This document shows positions 1-8,070 of a stretch of DNA of 64,000 nt, one piece after another. Each line of letters opens with the position of its first letter. Position 1 is the first letter of the stretch. Position numbers and translations under genes: made by a program. Source of the stretch: an uncultured Clostridia bacterium (GTDB lineage: Bacteria > Bacillota > Clostridia > Oscillospirales > Ruminococcaceae). The notes under the pieces are model-generated. The model saw only the letters and a program-made list of their open reading frames with translations, had not been told where the DNA came from and ran no database searches. The stretch spans positions 62,001 through 126,000 of the forward strand of contig CANQXX010000001.1 of NCBI GenBank assembly GCA_947627905.1, given 5' to 3'.

Positions 1-461
1 CGCTCGTTAAGGAGCTGTATCACCCTGTCGGTGAATATTTCCCAGCCCATTCCCCTATGGGAATTTGGCTGTCCTTCACGGACCGTAAGAACAGTGTTCA
101 TAAGCAGAACGCCGTTATCAGCCCATTTTTTCAGATATCCATGATTTGCAGGAGGTATCCCAAGGTCAGCCTCTAATTCTTTATAGATATTTTGCAGCGA
201 CGGAGGAACGGCTACACCTTTCTGGACTGAAAAACAAAGTCCATGAGCCTGCCCGGCGCCATGATACGGATCCTGACCGATTATCACTGCTTTAACGTCT
301 GAATAGGAAGTATACCTCAGAGAATTGAAAATATCGTACATATCAGGATAGATCTTTCTGGTAAAATATTCTTGCTTTAAAAATTCGCGAAGTTTCAGGT
401 AATAGTCTTTTTTAAATTCGTCTTTAAGAAGCTCGTCCCATTCATTGCCGATATTTACCAC
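1..461 (-). CDS. ung: Uracil-DNA glycosylase, family 1 (3' part outside window)
   Basis: Removes uracil from DNA to start base-excision repair. The 153 visible codons contain the family-1 active-site motif GQDPYHG (residues 62-68, catalytic Asp64), then [15 protein letters not shown] and the [10 protein letters not shown] segment that leads into the uracil pocket. The C-terminal HPS leucine loop lies beyond position 1. I place the start at a GTG at 461, because GGAGGG stands about 8 nt upstream. The G of this GTG is the last base of the upstream carboxypeptidase stop codon (TAGTG), so the two genes are probably translationally coupled. Family is certain; the start is likely but unproven. Confidence 0.93.
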   Translation of the reverse strand, partial: MVNIGNEWDELLKDEFKKDYYLKLREFLKQEYFTRKIYPDMYDIFNSLRYTSYSDVKAVIIGQDPYHGAGQAHGLCFSVQKGVAVPPSLQNIYKELEADLGIPPANHGYLKKWADNGVLLMNTVLTVREGQPNSHRGMGWEIFTDRVIQLLNE

Positions 462-1615
462 TATATTCCCTCCCTGTTCCTTATCTGAACAAAAGCCGCA
501 TCAAGCAAAGCTATCGTGTCGTTCCAGCGTATATCAGAAGCCGAAGCCCCGAAAACAATACATATTACATCGTGGTCAAAGCGTCTTGCTGTTGCAACGA
601 CGCAATATCCTGACTGATCCGTCATTCCGGTTTTCATTCCGGTAGCATACATATAATAAATATCACTGTATTCCTGAATGAGCCTGTTTGAGTTTTCCCA
701 TGAAACTTCTTCGCCGGATTCAAATACGGTATATTCGTTAGGTTTTGCAGCGGAAGCCATTATCTCAGGTTTTGTCATAGCGTAAAGAGTTGCTTTGAGC
801 ATATCATGAACGGTAGTATAGTGATCGTCATCATGGAAACCGTCAGGATTGGCAAAATGAGTATTTTCCATACCTATGTAACGGGCTGTCTTATTCATTT
901 CATCAACAAATGTCTTTACCGCCATTTCCGTAGACATATCATCATTACCGCCGATAATGCGTCCCACATTGGCAGCGACGGTGTAAGCTGCATCATTTCC
1001 GGACGGAAGCATGAGAGCGTCTATTATCATATCGCGGCTCAATATACTTCCTTTATTGAGATATGCAAGGCTTGAACCAGCGTTTACCATATCAAGCTCG
1101 TCTCCAGCAGTAAACTTAAAGTCCTCGGCGACATTATCCAGAAGCACCGAAGCGGTAACTATCTTTGTCGTACTGGCAGGATAGCATTTTTCATCTGCAT
1201 TTTTAGCAAAAAGCACTTCATCTGCCTTAACATCGTAAACTATTGCATACTCAGAGCGTATTATCATATCTATAGGATATTCCGAACGCAGCTTAGGCTG
1301 AGGTATTTTATACTTCATAAGAGCCTGATCTACAAATGCATCTTCAGCAGGCTCGGTCTCTTCGGGAAGTATTTCTTTATCCTCTATGTCATGATCCAGT
1401 TCTGCATGAGTATTATTGGCGAGCATCTGATAATTATCAGAGTTTATTGTAAGAGGTGCTTCAACAGACTTGCTAAGACTTACAAAGCCGGCTATACCGC
1501 CTGCAACTATAAGCACTGCAAGAAATACTCTTATCCTTGCCAAAGCAGCTTTTCTTTTTCTCTTGGCAGAATCGGAATATATTTTTCTGTTCTTTTTCCT
1601 TTTTTTACCTGACAT
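461..1615 (-). CDS. D-alanyl-D-alanine carboxypeptidase (peptidase S11)
   Basis: A penicillin-binding DD-carboxypeptidase that trims the terminal D-Ala from peptidoglycan stem peptides. All three S11 motifs are visible: SxxK as STTK (Ser148-Lys151), SGN (205-207) and KTG (328-330). The 384-residue protein starts with a very basic cytoplasmic tail (about 25 residues, many Lys/Arg). One hydrophobic segment follows (about 30-47), then an acidic linker to about residue 105, so it is membrane-anchored with an external catalytic domain. The usual C-terminal PBP5 domain is short or absent. GAAAGG lies 9 nt before the ATG. It overlaps ung by one base. It could be a sporulation (DacF-like) or vegetative enzyme; sequence alone does not decide. 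Confidence 0.92.
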   Translation of the reverse strand: MSGKKRKKNRKIYSDSAKRKRKAALARIRVFLAVLIVAGGIAGFVSLSKSVEAPLTINSDNYQMLANNTHAELDHDIEDKEILPEETEPAEDAFVDQALMKYKIPQPKLRSEYPIDMIIRSEYAIVYDVKADEVLFAKNADEKCYPASTTKIVTASVLLDNVAEDFKFTAGDELDMVNAGSSLAYLNKGSILSRDMIIDALMLPSGNDAAYTVAANVGRIIGGNDDMSTEMAVKTFVDEMNKTARYIGMENTHFANPDGFHDDDHYTTVHDMLKATLYAMTKPEIMASAAKPNEYTVFESGEEVSWENSNRLIQEYSDIYYMYATGMKTGMTDQSGYCVVATARRFDHDVICIVFGASASDIRWNDTIALLDAAFVQIRNREGI

Positions 1616-1652
1616 TATATTTTACCTTTCAAATATTTTTAAATACAATAAC

Positions 1653-1681
1653 ATTTTAACACATATCTCATTACATTTCAA
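1653..1681 (-). promoter_or_regulatory. Sigma-A promoter for the carboxypeptidase-ung pair
   Basis: On the minus strand TTGAAA, a 17-nt spacer and TAAAAT lie about 40 nt upstream of the carboxypeptidase ATG. Spacing and hexamers fit sigma-A. Confidence 0.7.
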
Positions 1682-1762
1682 GAGTATTTTTTTCAAAAAT
1701 GCTAACAAATTATAAACATTATGAGCCGTGAAAATAATAAATAAAAAAATGTTTATCTGCAA

Positions 1763-1791
1763 TTGACATGGAAAGCATAATATGGTACTAT
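1763..1791 (+). promoter_or_regulatory. Sigma-A promoter for the antiporter gene
   Basis: TTGACA, 17 nt, then TACTAT, with the spacer ending in TATGG. A second TATAAT overlaps just downstream at 1791-1796. It faces the 1857 gene and leaves a leader of about 60 nt. Confidence 0.7.
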
Positions 1792-1822
1792 ATAATTTGT
1801 AATATTTGAATCTTTTTTAGTG

Positions 1823-1859
1823 AAAGGAGCGGCGTTCTGCCGAGTTGTGAAAGATCATG
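1823..1859 (+). promoter_or_regulatory. Ribosome-binding site separated from the start by a small hairpin
   Basis: AAAGGAG (1823-1829) is 27 nt from the only possible ATG (1857), since an in-frame TGA stands at 1848. Between them lies CGGC-GTTCT-GCCG (1830-1842), a 4-bp all-GC stem that would shorten the effective distance. This is the weakest of three such layouts in the window. Confidence 0.4.
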
Positions 1860-2837
1860 CTGCTTGCATTTGTTTTGTTATTGATAGGTTTTGTTCTTTT
1901 GGTAAAGGGAGCAGATGTGTTTGTTGACGGAAGCTCGTCTATTGCCAAATTTTTAAAAATCCCTTCCATAGTGATAGGTCTTACCATAGTAGCATTCGGA
2001 ACAAGCGCTCCGGAAGCTGCCGTCAGCATAATAGCCGGCATAGACGGTTCAAATGATATCGCTGTAGGAAACGTTATCGGTTCAAATATGTTCAACCTGC
2101 TTGTTGTAATGGGTCTTAGCGCAGCTATAAAACCCATAAATATTCAGAAACAGATAGTCAAATCGGATTATCCGTTCATGCTGCTGGCAACTCTTGCTCT
2201 GGCGGCAATGTCATTTGACGTGTTCTTCGGCAATGGTTCCGCAAATACCGTTTCGCGGAATGATGCAGTCATTCTTCTTATGTTCATGGCAATATTCCTT
2301 TTCTACGTCATTTCATCGGCATTGTCAACAAGGAAAGCAAAACTTGATTCCGGTATAGCAGAAGAAGAGGAAAAACCAAAATACGGCATTGGACTAAGCA
2401 TACTTTGCACAATAGGCGGTCTTGCAGGAATAGTCATAGGCGGACAGCTTGTTGTTGACAGCGCAAAGAAGATCGCTCTCGGCTTCGGAATGAGCGAAAC
2501 ACTTGTCGGACTTACGATAGTAGCAGTAGGAACTTCACTTCCCGAACTGGTCACAAGCATAATGGCTGCACGAAAAGGAGAAAGCGATATTGCCGTTGGA
2601 AATGTTGTAGGCTCGAACATCTTCAACATACTTTTCGTTCTCCCCGCTTCCGCAGTCATTACCCCGATCGCAAATATAGACGCAAAAGCTATGACGGATA
2701 TGCTCATTCTCATTGCAGTCTCGATAATCGCATATATTTTCTGCACAACAAAGAAAAATGTCAACCGTATAGAGGGGATCATACTTTGCATGTTCTATGT
2801 GGGATATATGGCGTTTGCGATAGCAAGAGAATATTGA
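1857..2837 (+). CDS. Calcium/sodium antiporter (CaCA family, YrbG-like)
   Basis: Inner-membrane cation/Ca2+ exchanger of 326 residues, the usual size for the bacterial YrbG/NCX_Mj branch. It is almost entirely hydrophobic. It shows the two inverted alpha repeats that form the ion site: GLTIVAFGTSAPEAAVS in the first half and GLTIVAVGTSLPELVTS in the second, each followed by a VGNVIGSN or VGNVVGSN segment. A charged loop (EEEEKPK, about residues 170-176) separates the halves, as expected for two five-helix bundles. The start is fixed by an in-frame TGA at 1848. Ion specificity cannot be read from sequence. Confidence 0.9.
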   Translation: MLLAFVLLLIGFVLLVKGADVFVDGSSSIAKFLKIPSIVIGLTIVAFGTSAPEAAVSIIAGIDGSNDIAVGNVIGSNMFNLLVVMGLSAAIKPINIQKQIVKSDYPFMLLATLALAAMSFDVFFGNGSANTVSRNDAVILLMFMAIFLFYVISSALSTRKAKLDSGIAEEEEKPKYGIGLSILCTIGGLAGIVIGGQLVVDSAKKIALGFGMSETLVGLTIVAVGTSLPELVTSIMAARKGESDIAVGNVVGSNIFNILFVLPASAVITPIANIDAKAMTDMLILIAVSIIAYIFCTTKKNVNRIEGIILCMFYVGYMAFAIAREY

Positions 2838-2855
2838 CGGAAAGGACAGATAATA

Positions 2856-3359
2856 ATGAATACACTATGTATGATAATAAAAGAACAGCTTTATCCTAAT
2901 TTTGTCAATCTGGAAACTGCTATAAGGACTTATGACCGCAATGCTCTTATATGCGGTTCTCCCGCATGGAGATATGTTTATCACACTATTCATTCAGCAG
3001 ACAAGTGGTTTTTTGACCCGTTCGTCTATGATGAGCCGGAATTTCACGAAAAAGGTATGGACAACCCCGATAACCCTTGTTCCGTTCAGCTTAGCGACAA
3101 GGAACTTCTTGACTACTTATATGCTGTAAAGGATAAAACTTTACGGTTCATGGACAGCCTTACAGATGATATGCTTTCCGAAAAGCCGGAAAACTGCCCA
3201 TATACACGTCTTGAACTTGTACTTCGGCAGTTCAGGCACATTTCGTTCCACACCGGCATGATAAACGGTCTTACCATTGAAAAAACAGGAAAATTCCCCG
3301 TATATGCGGGAGACAGCAACAGCATGAGCAGACTTGAAAACAGTCTTTACGATGAATGA
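2856..3359 (+). CDS. DinB-like four-helix protein
   Basis: A 167-residue protein with the DinB/YfiT fold signature. An early histidine lies in YHTIHSADKWFF, and a late helix carries the HISFHTG pair after LRQFR, together the usual His3 metal triad. Proteins of this superfamily are thiol-dependent metalloenzymes or have no known role, so no substrate is proposed. It follows the antiporter by 18 nt with AAAGGA upstream and is probably co-transcribed with it and with the kinase downstream. Confidence 0.72.
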   Translation: MNTLCMIIKEQLYPNFVNLETAIRTYDRNALICGSPAWRYVYHTIHSADKWFFDPFVYDEPEFHEKGMDNPDNPCSVQLSDKELLDYLYAVKDKTLRFMDSLTDDMLSEKPENCPYTRLELVLRQFRHISFHTGMINGLTIEKTGKFPVYAGDSNSMSRLENSLYDE

Positions 3360-3384
3360 CTTATAATTGAAAGGAAGTTTCAAT

Positions 3385-4245
3385 ATGTACCAGAAGCCCG
3401 CAAAGGTTGCGGCTATACACGATCTTTCCGGAGTAGGACGCTGTTCACTTTCTGTGATCCTGCCTACAATGTCCGCTCAGGGAATACAGGTCTGTCCTGT
3501 CCCTACGGCTATTCTCTCCACACACACCGGCGGTTTCGGAGATGTGGTGCTCCGCGACCTGACCGATTATATTCCCTCTGCATTGGAACACTACAAACGC
3601 TTGAATTATAAATTTGACTGTGTTTACAGCGGTTTTCTGGCTTCAAAGGAACAGGTAGATCACTGTCTGGAATTTTTTGAATACTACAAAAATTCTCTGA
3701 AAGTAGTAGATCCTGTCATGGCAGATAACGGTAAGCCTTACAAAACCTGTACGCCGGAGCTGCGCTCCAGAATGGGAGAACTGGTGGAAATTGCGGATAT
3801 AATTACTCCGAACATAACAGAAGCGGCAATGCTTCTTGGGGAATCCCCCAATCAGCCGGATATTACAATGCAGCAGATAAAAAGTTTTCTGGTAAGACTT
3901 TCGGAGCTTGGTCCCAAAATTGTCGTTATTACAAGCGTTTTTTCCGACGGAAAGGCTTACAACGTCGGATATGACCACGAACACAGCAAATTCTGGAGAA
4001 TACCCTACAACCTTATAAGCGCAAGCTATCCCGGAACAGGAGATGTTTTCGCTTCTGTCCTGACAGGTTCCATTCTCCGCGGAGACAGTCTGCCGATAGC
4101 TATGAACCGCGCAACGGCGTTTCTGGAATTTGCCATAAAAACCACTTACAGCTATTCCTCAGATGTACGCGACGGCATTATGCTGGAACGCTGCCTTAAC
4201 TTCCTGATAGAAAACCCCACGCTTTGTGATTACGAACAGATGTAA
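3385..4245 (+). CDS. Pyridoxamine / pyridoxal kinase (ribokinase superfamily)
   Basis: Phosphorylates B6 vitamers to make PLP or PMP. The N-terminus AIHDLSGVGRCSLSVILP and the segment PTAILSTHTGGFG are typical of Firmicute pyridoxamine kinases. DPVMADNGK and the late YPGTGDVFASVL carry the anion hole and catalytic Asp of the fold (GTGD). The ATG at 3385 is chosen because AAAGGAAG lies just upstream; an in-frame TTG 18 nt earlier has no ribosome site. Product is 286 residues. It sits 6 nt before trmL. A ThiD-like role in thiamine synthesis is less likely given the first motif. Confidence 0.85.
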   Translation: MYQKPAKVAAIHDLSGVGRCSLSVILPTMSAQGIQVCPVPTAILSTHTGGFGDVVLRDLTDYIPSALEHYKRLNYKFDCVYSGFLASKEQVDHCLEFFEYYKNSLKVVDPVMADNGKPYKTCTPELRSRMGELVEIADIITPNITEAAMLLGESPNQPDITMQQIKSFLVRLSELGPKIVVITSVFSDGKAYNVGYDHEHSKFWRIPYNLISASYPGTGDVFASVLTGSILRGDSLPIAMNRATAFLEFAIKTTYSYSSDVRDGIMLERCLNFLIENPTLCDYEQM

Positions 4246-4251
4246 GGAGCG

Positions 4252-4758
4252 ATGGATATTTATAATCTGAATGTTGTCCTTGTAGAACCGCAGATACCTC
4301 AGAACACGGGAAATATCGCCCGCACCTGTGCTGTTACCGGAGCAAGGCTCCACCTTGTAAAGCCGCTCGGATTTGAAGTTACCGACAGAAATCTTAAACG
4401 AGCAGGTCTGGACTACTGGCACGAACTGGATATTACATATTATAATGGCTTGGAAGATTTTTTTACAAGAAATAAAGACGGAAATTTTTACTATTTTACA
4501 ACAAAGGGACTTAACACATACAGCGATGTAAAATTTCCTAATGACAGCTTTCTTATCTTCGGCAGAGAGGACGCCGGACTTCCGGAATCGCTCCTTGTAA
4601 AAAATAAGGAAAGCTGTCTGCGTATACCAATGCGTCCAAGGCTAAGAAGCCTTAATTTATCAAACTCTGTGGCTATTGCGGTGTATGAAGTCCTGCGTCA
4701 GTGGGATTTTCCCGATCTTGCCTCGGAGGGACAGCTGACAAAATACACATGGAACTAA
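4252..4758 (+). CDS. trmL: tRNA (cytidine/uridine-34 2'-O) methyltransferase TrmL
   Basis: SPOUT-class enzyme that methylates the ribose of wobble base 34 in tRNA-Leu isoacceptors. Full family length (168 residues). All three SPOUT motifs are visible: motif 1 EPQIPQNTGNIARTCA, motif 2 FGREDAGLPE, and motif 3 RIPMRPRLRSLNLSNSVAI, which builds the trefoil knot binding S-adenosylmethionine. GTAAGGAGCG precedes the ATG. It is closely spaced after the kinase and 31 nt before the DegV gene. Confidence 0.93.
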   Translation: MDIYNLNVVLVEPQIPQNTGNIARTCAVTGARLHLVKPLGFEVTDRNLKRAGLDYWHELDITYYNGLEDFFTRNKDGNFYYFTTKGLNTYSDVKFPNDSFLIFGREDAGLPESLLVKNKESCLRIPMRPRLRSLNLSNSVAIAVYEVLRQWDFPDLASEGQLTKYTWN

Positions 4759-4789
4759 GGCAACTAATTTTTGAAAGGAATGAACAGCA

Positions 4790-5659
4790 ATGAGCAAGAT
4801 CAAGCTAATGACCGATTCTGCGTCGGATATTCCCAAGGAATTTGAGGAAAAGTATGACATACGCATACTCAGGTTTCCCATAACCTTAGGCGAAAAATCT
4901 TTTTACGACCGTGATTACGATCACATGGAATATTACGACATGATAATCAATTCCAAGGACTTCCCTACCCACGCACAGATAACGGCTTTTGAATTTGAGG
5001 AGCTTTACAAAGAGTATTACGAACAGGGCTACAGCGACCTTATTTACGTTTCGATAGCTTCTTTAGGGTCAAACACATACAACAATGCTGTAATGGCGGT
5101 AACAAATTTCTTTGAAAACAATCCCGAAGCTGAGGGAAAATACAAAGTCCATGTTATTGATTCGGGAAATTATACTGGAGTTTACGGATTTCCGCTTATA
5201 AAAGCTGCCGAAAAGATAGAAAACGGTGCTTCTGCCGATGAAGCTATAGCCTATATAAAAGATTGGCTTTCTTGTGCAGAAGTTCATTTTGGCTGCTACT
5301 CGCTTGAATTTGTAAAACGTTCGGGACGCGTCAGCACCGCCGCCGCTTTTGTTGGCGAGCTTATGGGACTTCGTCCGGTAATTGAAATAAAGGGCGGGAT
5401 TTCTTCCACCGATGCAAAAGTCCGCGGAGACAAGGCAATTATCCCGAAAGTGGTAGAGATAACCGCCGACAGGATAATTCCCAAAACGCCCTACTGCTTG
5501 GTTTACGGATATTTTGAGGATGCAGAGCGGGAGCTTGCCAAAGAACTTACCAAAAAGCTGGGTTATCCGCCGGAAATGTCGTTCCGCATAGGAGGAGTTA
5601 TTGCTGCAAATGCAGGTCCGAAGCTCGTGGGAGCGTTTTTCAAGGGGAAGAATCAATAA
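4790..5659 (+). CDS. DegV family fatty-acid-binding protein
   Basis: DegV/FakB family member of 289 residues. It opens with the hallmark KLMTDSASDIP and has TRAxP-like THAQIT (about residues 65-70), SLGSNTYNNA, then VIDSGNYTG and SLEFVKRSGRVS, the segment between the two lobes. In characterised relatives (FakB) the protein carries a fatty acid for phosphorylation by FakA; no fakA lies here, so the ligand is inferred only. GAAAGGAATG lies upstream of the start. No terminator is seen before the next promoter at 5668. Confidence 0.9.
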   Translation: MSKIKLMTDSASDIPKEFEEKYDIRILRFPITLGEKSFYDRDYDHMEYYDMIINSKDFPTHAQITAFEFEELYKEYYEQGYSDLIYVSIASLGSNTYNNAVMAVTNFFENNPEAEGKYKVHVIDSGNYTGVYGFPLIKAAEKIENGASADEAIAYIKDWLSCAEVHFGCYSLEFVKRSGRVSTAAAFVGELMGLRPVIEIKGGISSTDAKVRGDKAIIPKVVEITADRIIPKTPYCLVYGYFEDAERELAKELTKKLGYPPEMSFRIGGVIAANAGPKLVGAFFKGKNQ

Positions 5660-5667
5660 TATTTCGC

Positions 5668-5696
5668 TTGACATAAATATTTTATTATGATAAAAT
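5668..5696 (+). promoter_or_regulatory. Sigma-A promoter for the toxin-antitoxin pair
   Basis: TTGACA, exactly 17 nt, TAAAAT. It begins 9 nt after the DegV stop codon and gives the two small genes their own transcript, with a leader of about 25 nt. Confidence 0.8.
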
Positions 5697-5728
5697 TATA
5701 TTAAAGAGTTTGAAACTGAGGTAAAATA

Positions 5729-5986
5729 ATGGAAATACGTTTTTCTAAGCAAGCTCAGAAAGATATTCAAAAAATCCCGCATAATATTCAGGTGCTTATA
5801 AAAAATGCATTACAAGGTTTAAAAGAAAACCCACCAAAAGGCGATATAAAGACACTTCAAGGTTTTTCAGACGGCAGGCGACGATTAAGAGTAGGAAAAT
5901 GCCGTATAATATATCAATACCGAAATGATGGCAATATCTATATTTGGCTTATAGAAATAGGAAGCCGAGGAGATATTTATAAATGA
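5729..5986 (+). CDS. RelE/ParE-superfamily toxin
   Basis: An 85-residue basic protein with the RelE fold order: N-terminal MEIRFSKQAQKDIQKIP helix, LKENPP, then KTLQGFSDGRRRLRVGKCRIIYQY and IWLIEIGSRGDIYK. The RLRVG-x-RIIY and IGSRGDIY segments hold the conserved Arg and C-terminal Tyr used by the mRNA-cleaving branch. GAGG precedes the ATG. It is the first gene of a pair, ahead of its presumed antitoxin, the reverse of the most common order. Whether it cleaves mRNA or inhibits gyrase is not decidable here. Confidence 0.85.
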   Translation: MEIRFSKQAQKDIQKIPHNIQVLIKNALQGLKENPPKGDIKTLQGFSDGRRRLRVGKCRIIYQYRNDGNIYIWLIEIGSRGDIYK

Positions 5987-5999
5987 AAGGAGCGATATT

Positions 6000-6221
6000 A
6001 TGTCACCTATTGCAAAAAAAACTTTCAATATGATAGAAATGCTCCCCGATGAAGAACAGGAACTTTTATATGAAATGGTAAAACGTTTTATATTGGCGTG
6101 GGATCCAGATTTTACAAAAGTCACGCCGGAAGAACGTGAAAGAATGGAAACTGCCGAAAAAGAGCTTGAAAACGGTGAATATGTATCCGAAGACGAAGTA
6201 TGGAAACAATTGGGAATATAA
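6000..6221 (+). CDS. Putative antitoxin of the RelE-type module
   Basis: A 73-residue protein, acidic in its second half. A helical N-terminus (IAKKTFNMIEMLPDEEQELLYEMVKRFI) is followed by TPEERERMETAEKELENGEYVSEDEVWKQLGI. Short acidic proteins ending in an ENGEYVSEDEVW-like tail commonly sit beside RelE toxins and bind them through the C-terminal region (family knowledge). It begins 13 nt after the toxin stop with a good AAAGGAG site. No clear DNA-binding domain is visible, so autoregulation is uncertain. Confidence 0.7.
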   Translation: MSPIAKKTFNMIEMLPDEEQELLYEMVKRFILAWDPDFTKVTPEERERMETAEKELENGEYVSEDEVWKQLGI

Positions 6222-6226
6222 AAGTA

Positions 6227-6263
6227 AAAGGCATTGCCGATAATTTCGGTCAATGCCTTTTTT
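6227..6263 (+). terminator. Intrinsic terminator after the toxin-antitoxin pair
   Basis: AAAGGCATTG-CCGA, loop TAATT, TCGG-T-CAATGCCTTT with a one-base bulge, followed by six T. It lies directly after the antitoxin stop. Confidence 0.85.
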
Positions 6264-6415
6264 ACTGAAAATTCCTCCTATAATTTCTTTATCATGATAA
6301 CGGCAGAAATATCCGATACGGCTGTTATCTCATCGTCAATATTTTTCTCAATAACAATATCATAAATTTAAAAAATTGTCAATATGAATTTACAGAAAAA
6401 TTTTTCGTCAAAGTA

Positions 6416-6444
6416 TTGAAATTTTCGGCGAAAAATGATAAAAT
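6416..6444 (+). promoter_or_regulatory. Sigma-A promoter for pyrB
   Basis: TTGAAA, 17 nt, TAAAAT, leaving a short leader of about 27 nt. There is no room for a PyrR-type attenuator, so pyrB here is unlikely to be controlled by leader attenuation. Confidence 0.75.
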
Positions 6445-6476
6445 AATATGATATATTATGTAAAGGCGGTTTTGCT

Positions 6477-7559
6477 ATGGTTTCAAGATTCACAAACCTT
6501 ATCGACCTGAACGATATGCCCACAAAATGGTGGAACGAAGTTATTTCCCTTGGCGCAAAAATTGCCGACGATCCTCGTAAATATGCGCATGAATGTGACG
6601 GCAAAATTATGGGAACTCTTTTCTATGAACCGTCTACCAGAACACAGATGTCTTTCCAGACCGCTATGCTCAAACTTGGAGGAACTATAATCGGCTTTGA
6701 CAACCCTGCTACTTCCTCTGTTGCCAAAGGCGAAAACCTCAAAGATACCACCAAAATAGTTTCAAATTACGCAGATATAATGGTAATGCGCCACCCCTCC
6801 GAGGGTTCAGCAAAGGCTGCGGCGCTTACAGCCGACTGCCCTATTATAAATGCAGGCGACGGCGGGCATCTCCACCCGACACAGACCCTGACCGATCTGC
6901 TTACACTTTCAAAGGAAATAGGAAGGCTTGATAACCTTACCGTAGGTCTTTGCGGAGATCTTAAAAACGGAAGAACGGTTCACTCTCTATGTAAAGCGCT
7001 TTCCTGTTACACCGGAAACAGATTCATACTTATTTCAACACCGGAACTCAGACTTCCGTTCTATGTAAAGGATATTCTCACTGCCGCAGGCTGCAGATTT
7101 GAAGAAGTCAATACTATCGAAGAAGCTATCGCGAAACTGGACGTTCTTTATATGACCCGTATACAGGCAGAACGCTTCAATTCAAGGGAAGAATATGAAG
7201 CACAGAAAGATGTTTACCGCCTTGACAAAGCTAAAATGAAAAAGGGCAAGAAAGACCTTTGTGTACTTCACCCGCTGCCAAGAGTTGACGAGATTGCAAT
7301 AGAAGTTGACGACGATCCAAGAGCATTGTATTTCAAACAGGCTAAATACGGAATGTATGTGAGAATGGCGCTTATCCTGACAATACTGAAAAATGAATAC
7401 CCCACTACGCTCCTGAGCGGAAGCGTACATAACGATATATGCTGTCAAAATCCTAAATGCATTACCAATACAGAAAAATATCTTCCAAGGAGTTTCCGCG
7501 GTTCCGGGGATACTCTCGAATGTGAATACTGCGATGAGCGGCTTCTCCGCAAGCATTAA
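6477..7559 (+). CDS. pyrB: Aspartate carbamoyltransferase fused to a PyrI-type zinc ribbon
   Basis: Condenses carbamoyl phosphate and aspartate in pyrimidine synthesis. Catalytic motifs: STRT (53-56), HPTQ (133-136) and LHPLPR (264-269). Catalytic PyrB chains end at about 310 residues, but this one continues to 360. The extra segment has the spacing of the PyrI regulatory-chain zinc domain: Cys323-x4-Cys328-x20-Cys349-x2-Cys352 with CQNPKCITNTE, close to the E. coli CPNSNCISHAE pattern. The nucleotide-binding (allosteric) half of PyrI is missing. The start has only a weak AAAGGCGG site. Function is certain; the role of the tail (structural or intersubunit contact) is inferred. Confidence 0.93.
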   Translation: MVSRFTNLIDLNDMPTKWWNEVISLGAKIADDPRKYAHECDGKIMGTLFYEPSTRTQMSFQTAMLKLGGTIIGFDNPATSSVAKGENLKDTTKIVSNYADIMVMRHPSEGSAKAAALTADCPIINAGDGGHLHPTQTLTDLLTLSKEIGRLDNLTVGLCGDLKNGRTVHSLCKALSCYTGNRFILISTPELRLPFYVKDILTAAGCRFEEVNTIEEAIAKLDVLYMTRIQAERFNSREEYEAQKDVYRLDKAKMKKGKKDLCVLHPLPRVDEIAIEVDDDPRALYFKQAKYGMYVRMALILTILKNEYPTTLLSGSVHNDICCQNPKCITNTEKYLPRSFRGSGDTLECEYCDERLLRKH

Positions 7560-7573
7560 CGCTTAAACGCAAA

Positions 7574-7601
7574 ATCGGCGAAAGGATATCCCTTCGCCGA
7601 T
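7574..7601. terminator. Shared hairpin between convergent pyrB and the HPr-like gene
   Basis: ATCGGCGAA / TTCGCCGAT stem with inner GG/CC around ATAT. The T-rich tract is better on the minus side (TTTTGCGTTT), so it mainly ends the HPr-like transcript. Confidence 0.6.
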
Positions 7602-7631
7602 CTTACCGCAAATATTAGTTTCGCTTTTAAC

Positions 7632-7862
7632 TTATTCAACAATGAACTGTTTGATCTGTGCAAAAAATTCGGACGCATCATCGGTATGTGCTTCAAGCTT
7701 GATGGGTTTTGAAAGATCAAGGCTGAATATACCCATGATCGACTTTGCGTCAACGGCGTATCTTCCGGAAATAAGGTCAACGTCATAATCGCACTGTGAT
7801 ACAACAGATACAAAATTCTTTACATCGTTGATCGTACCAAGCATAACTGTGGTCTTGTTCAT
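7632..7862 (-). CDS. HPr-family protein lacking the phosphorylatable histidine (Crh-like)
   Basis: A 76-residue HPr-fold protein. The regulatory serine region is clear, DAKSIMGIFSLDLSKP with Ser41 matching HPr Ser46. The N-terminal region that should read GIHARPA is instead TINDVKNFV, with no histidine. Such proteins cannot relay phosphate in the sugar PTS; Bacillus Crh, lacking His15, acts only as a Ser46-phosphorylated CcpA partner (family knowledge). The start is taken at the second ATG because GGAGGGAC lies 8 nt before it. It has its own promoter and is monocistronic. Confidence 0.85.
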   Translation of the reverse strand: MNKTTVMLGTINDVKNFVSVVSQCDYDVDLISGRYAVDAKSIMGIFSLDLSKPIKLEAHTDDASEFFAQIKQFIVE

Positions 7863-7937
7863 GATTTGTCCCTCCAATTTCAATTGATCTCTATGATCTT
7901 TATTTGCTTTCGGGTCTTTGCCCTTGAGCTTAACTAT

Positions 7938-7966
7938 AGCATATCAGTTTTCCGTCAGTAAGTCAA
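7938..7966 (-). promoter_or_regulatory. Sigma-A promoter of the HPr-like gene
   Basis: On the minus strand TTGACT, 17 nt, TATGCT, about 75 nt upstream of the start codon. Confidence 0.7.
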
Positions 7967-8070
7967 GGGGGTTCACAAAAAGTTTTTTTATTATTGGTGA
8001 TACTATAAATTTACACTTTGACAGGCAAAAATAATTTTAGCAAATTGCACAAAATATATGTGGTGTTTTT

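Noticed and set aside
6264..6415. Minus-strand frame beginning IYDIVIEKNIDDEITAV followed by a stop and an AGGAGGA sequence, looking like a gene remnant
   Set aside because: Only about 29 codons, no start codon or ribosome site, and composition is explained by AT-rich spacer. Could be a fossil but cannot be supported.
6416..6476. PyrR or other attenuator before pyrB
   Set aside because: Only about 27 nt between the predicted start of transcription and the gene; no anti-terminator/terminator pair fits.
8018..8050. TTGACA at 8018 as promoter for mtaB
   Set aside because: No acceptable -10 hexamer at 16-18 nt; promoter of mtaB left unassigned.
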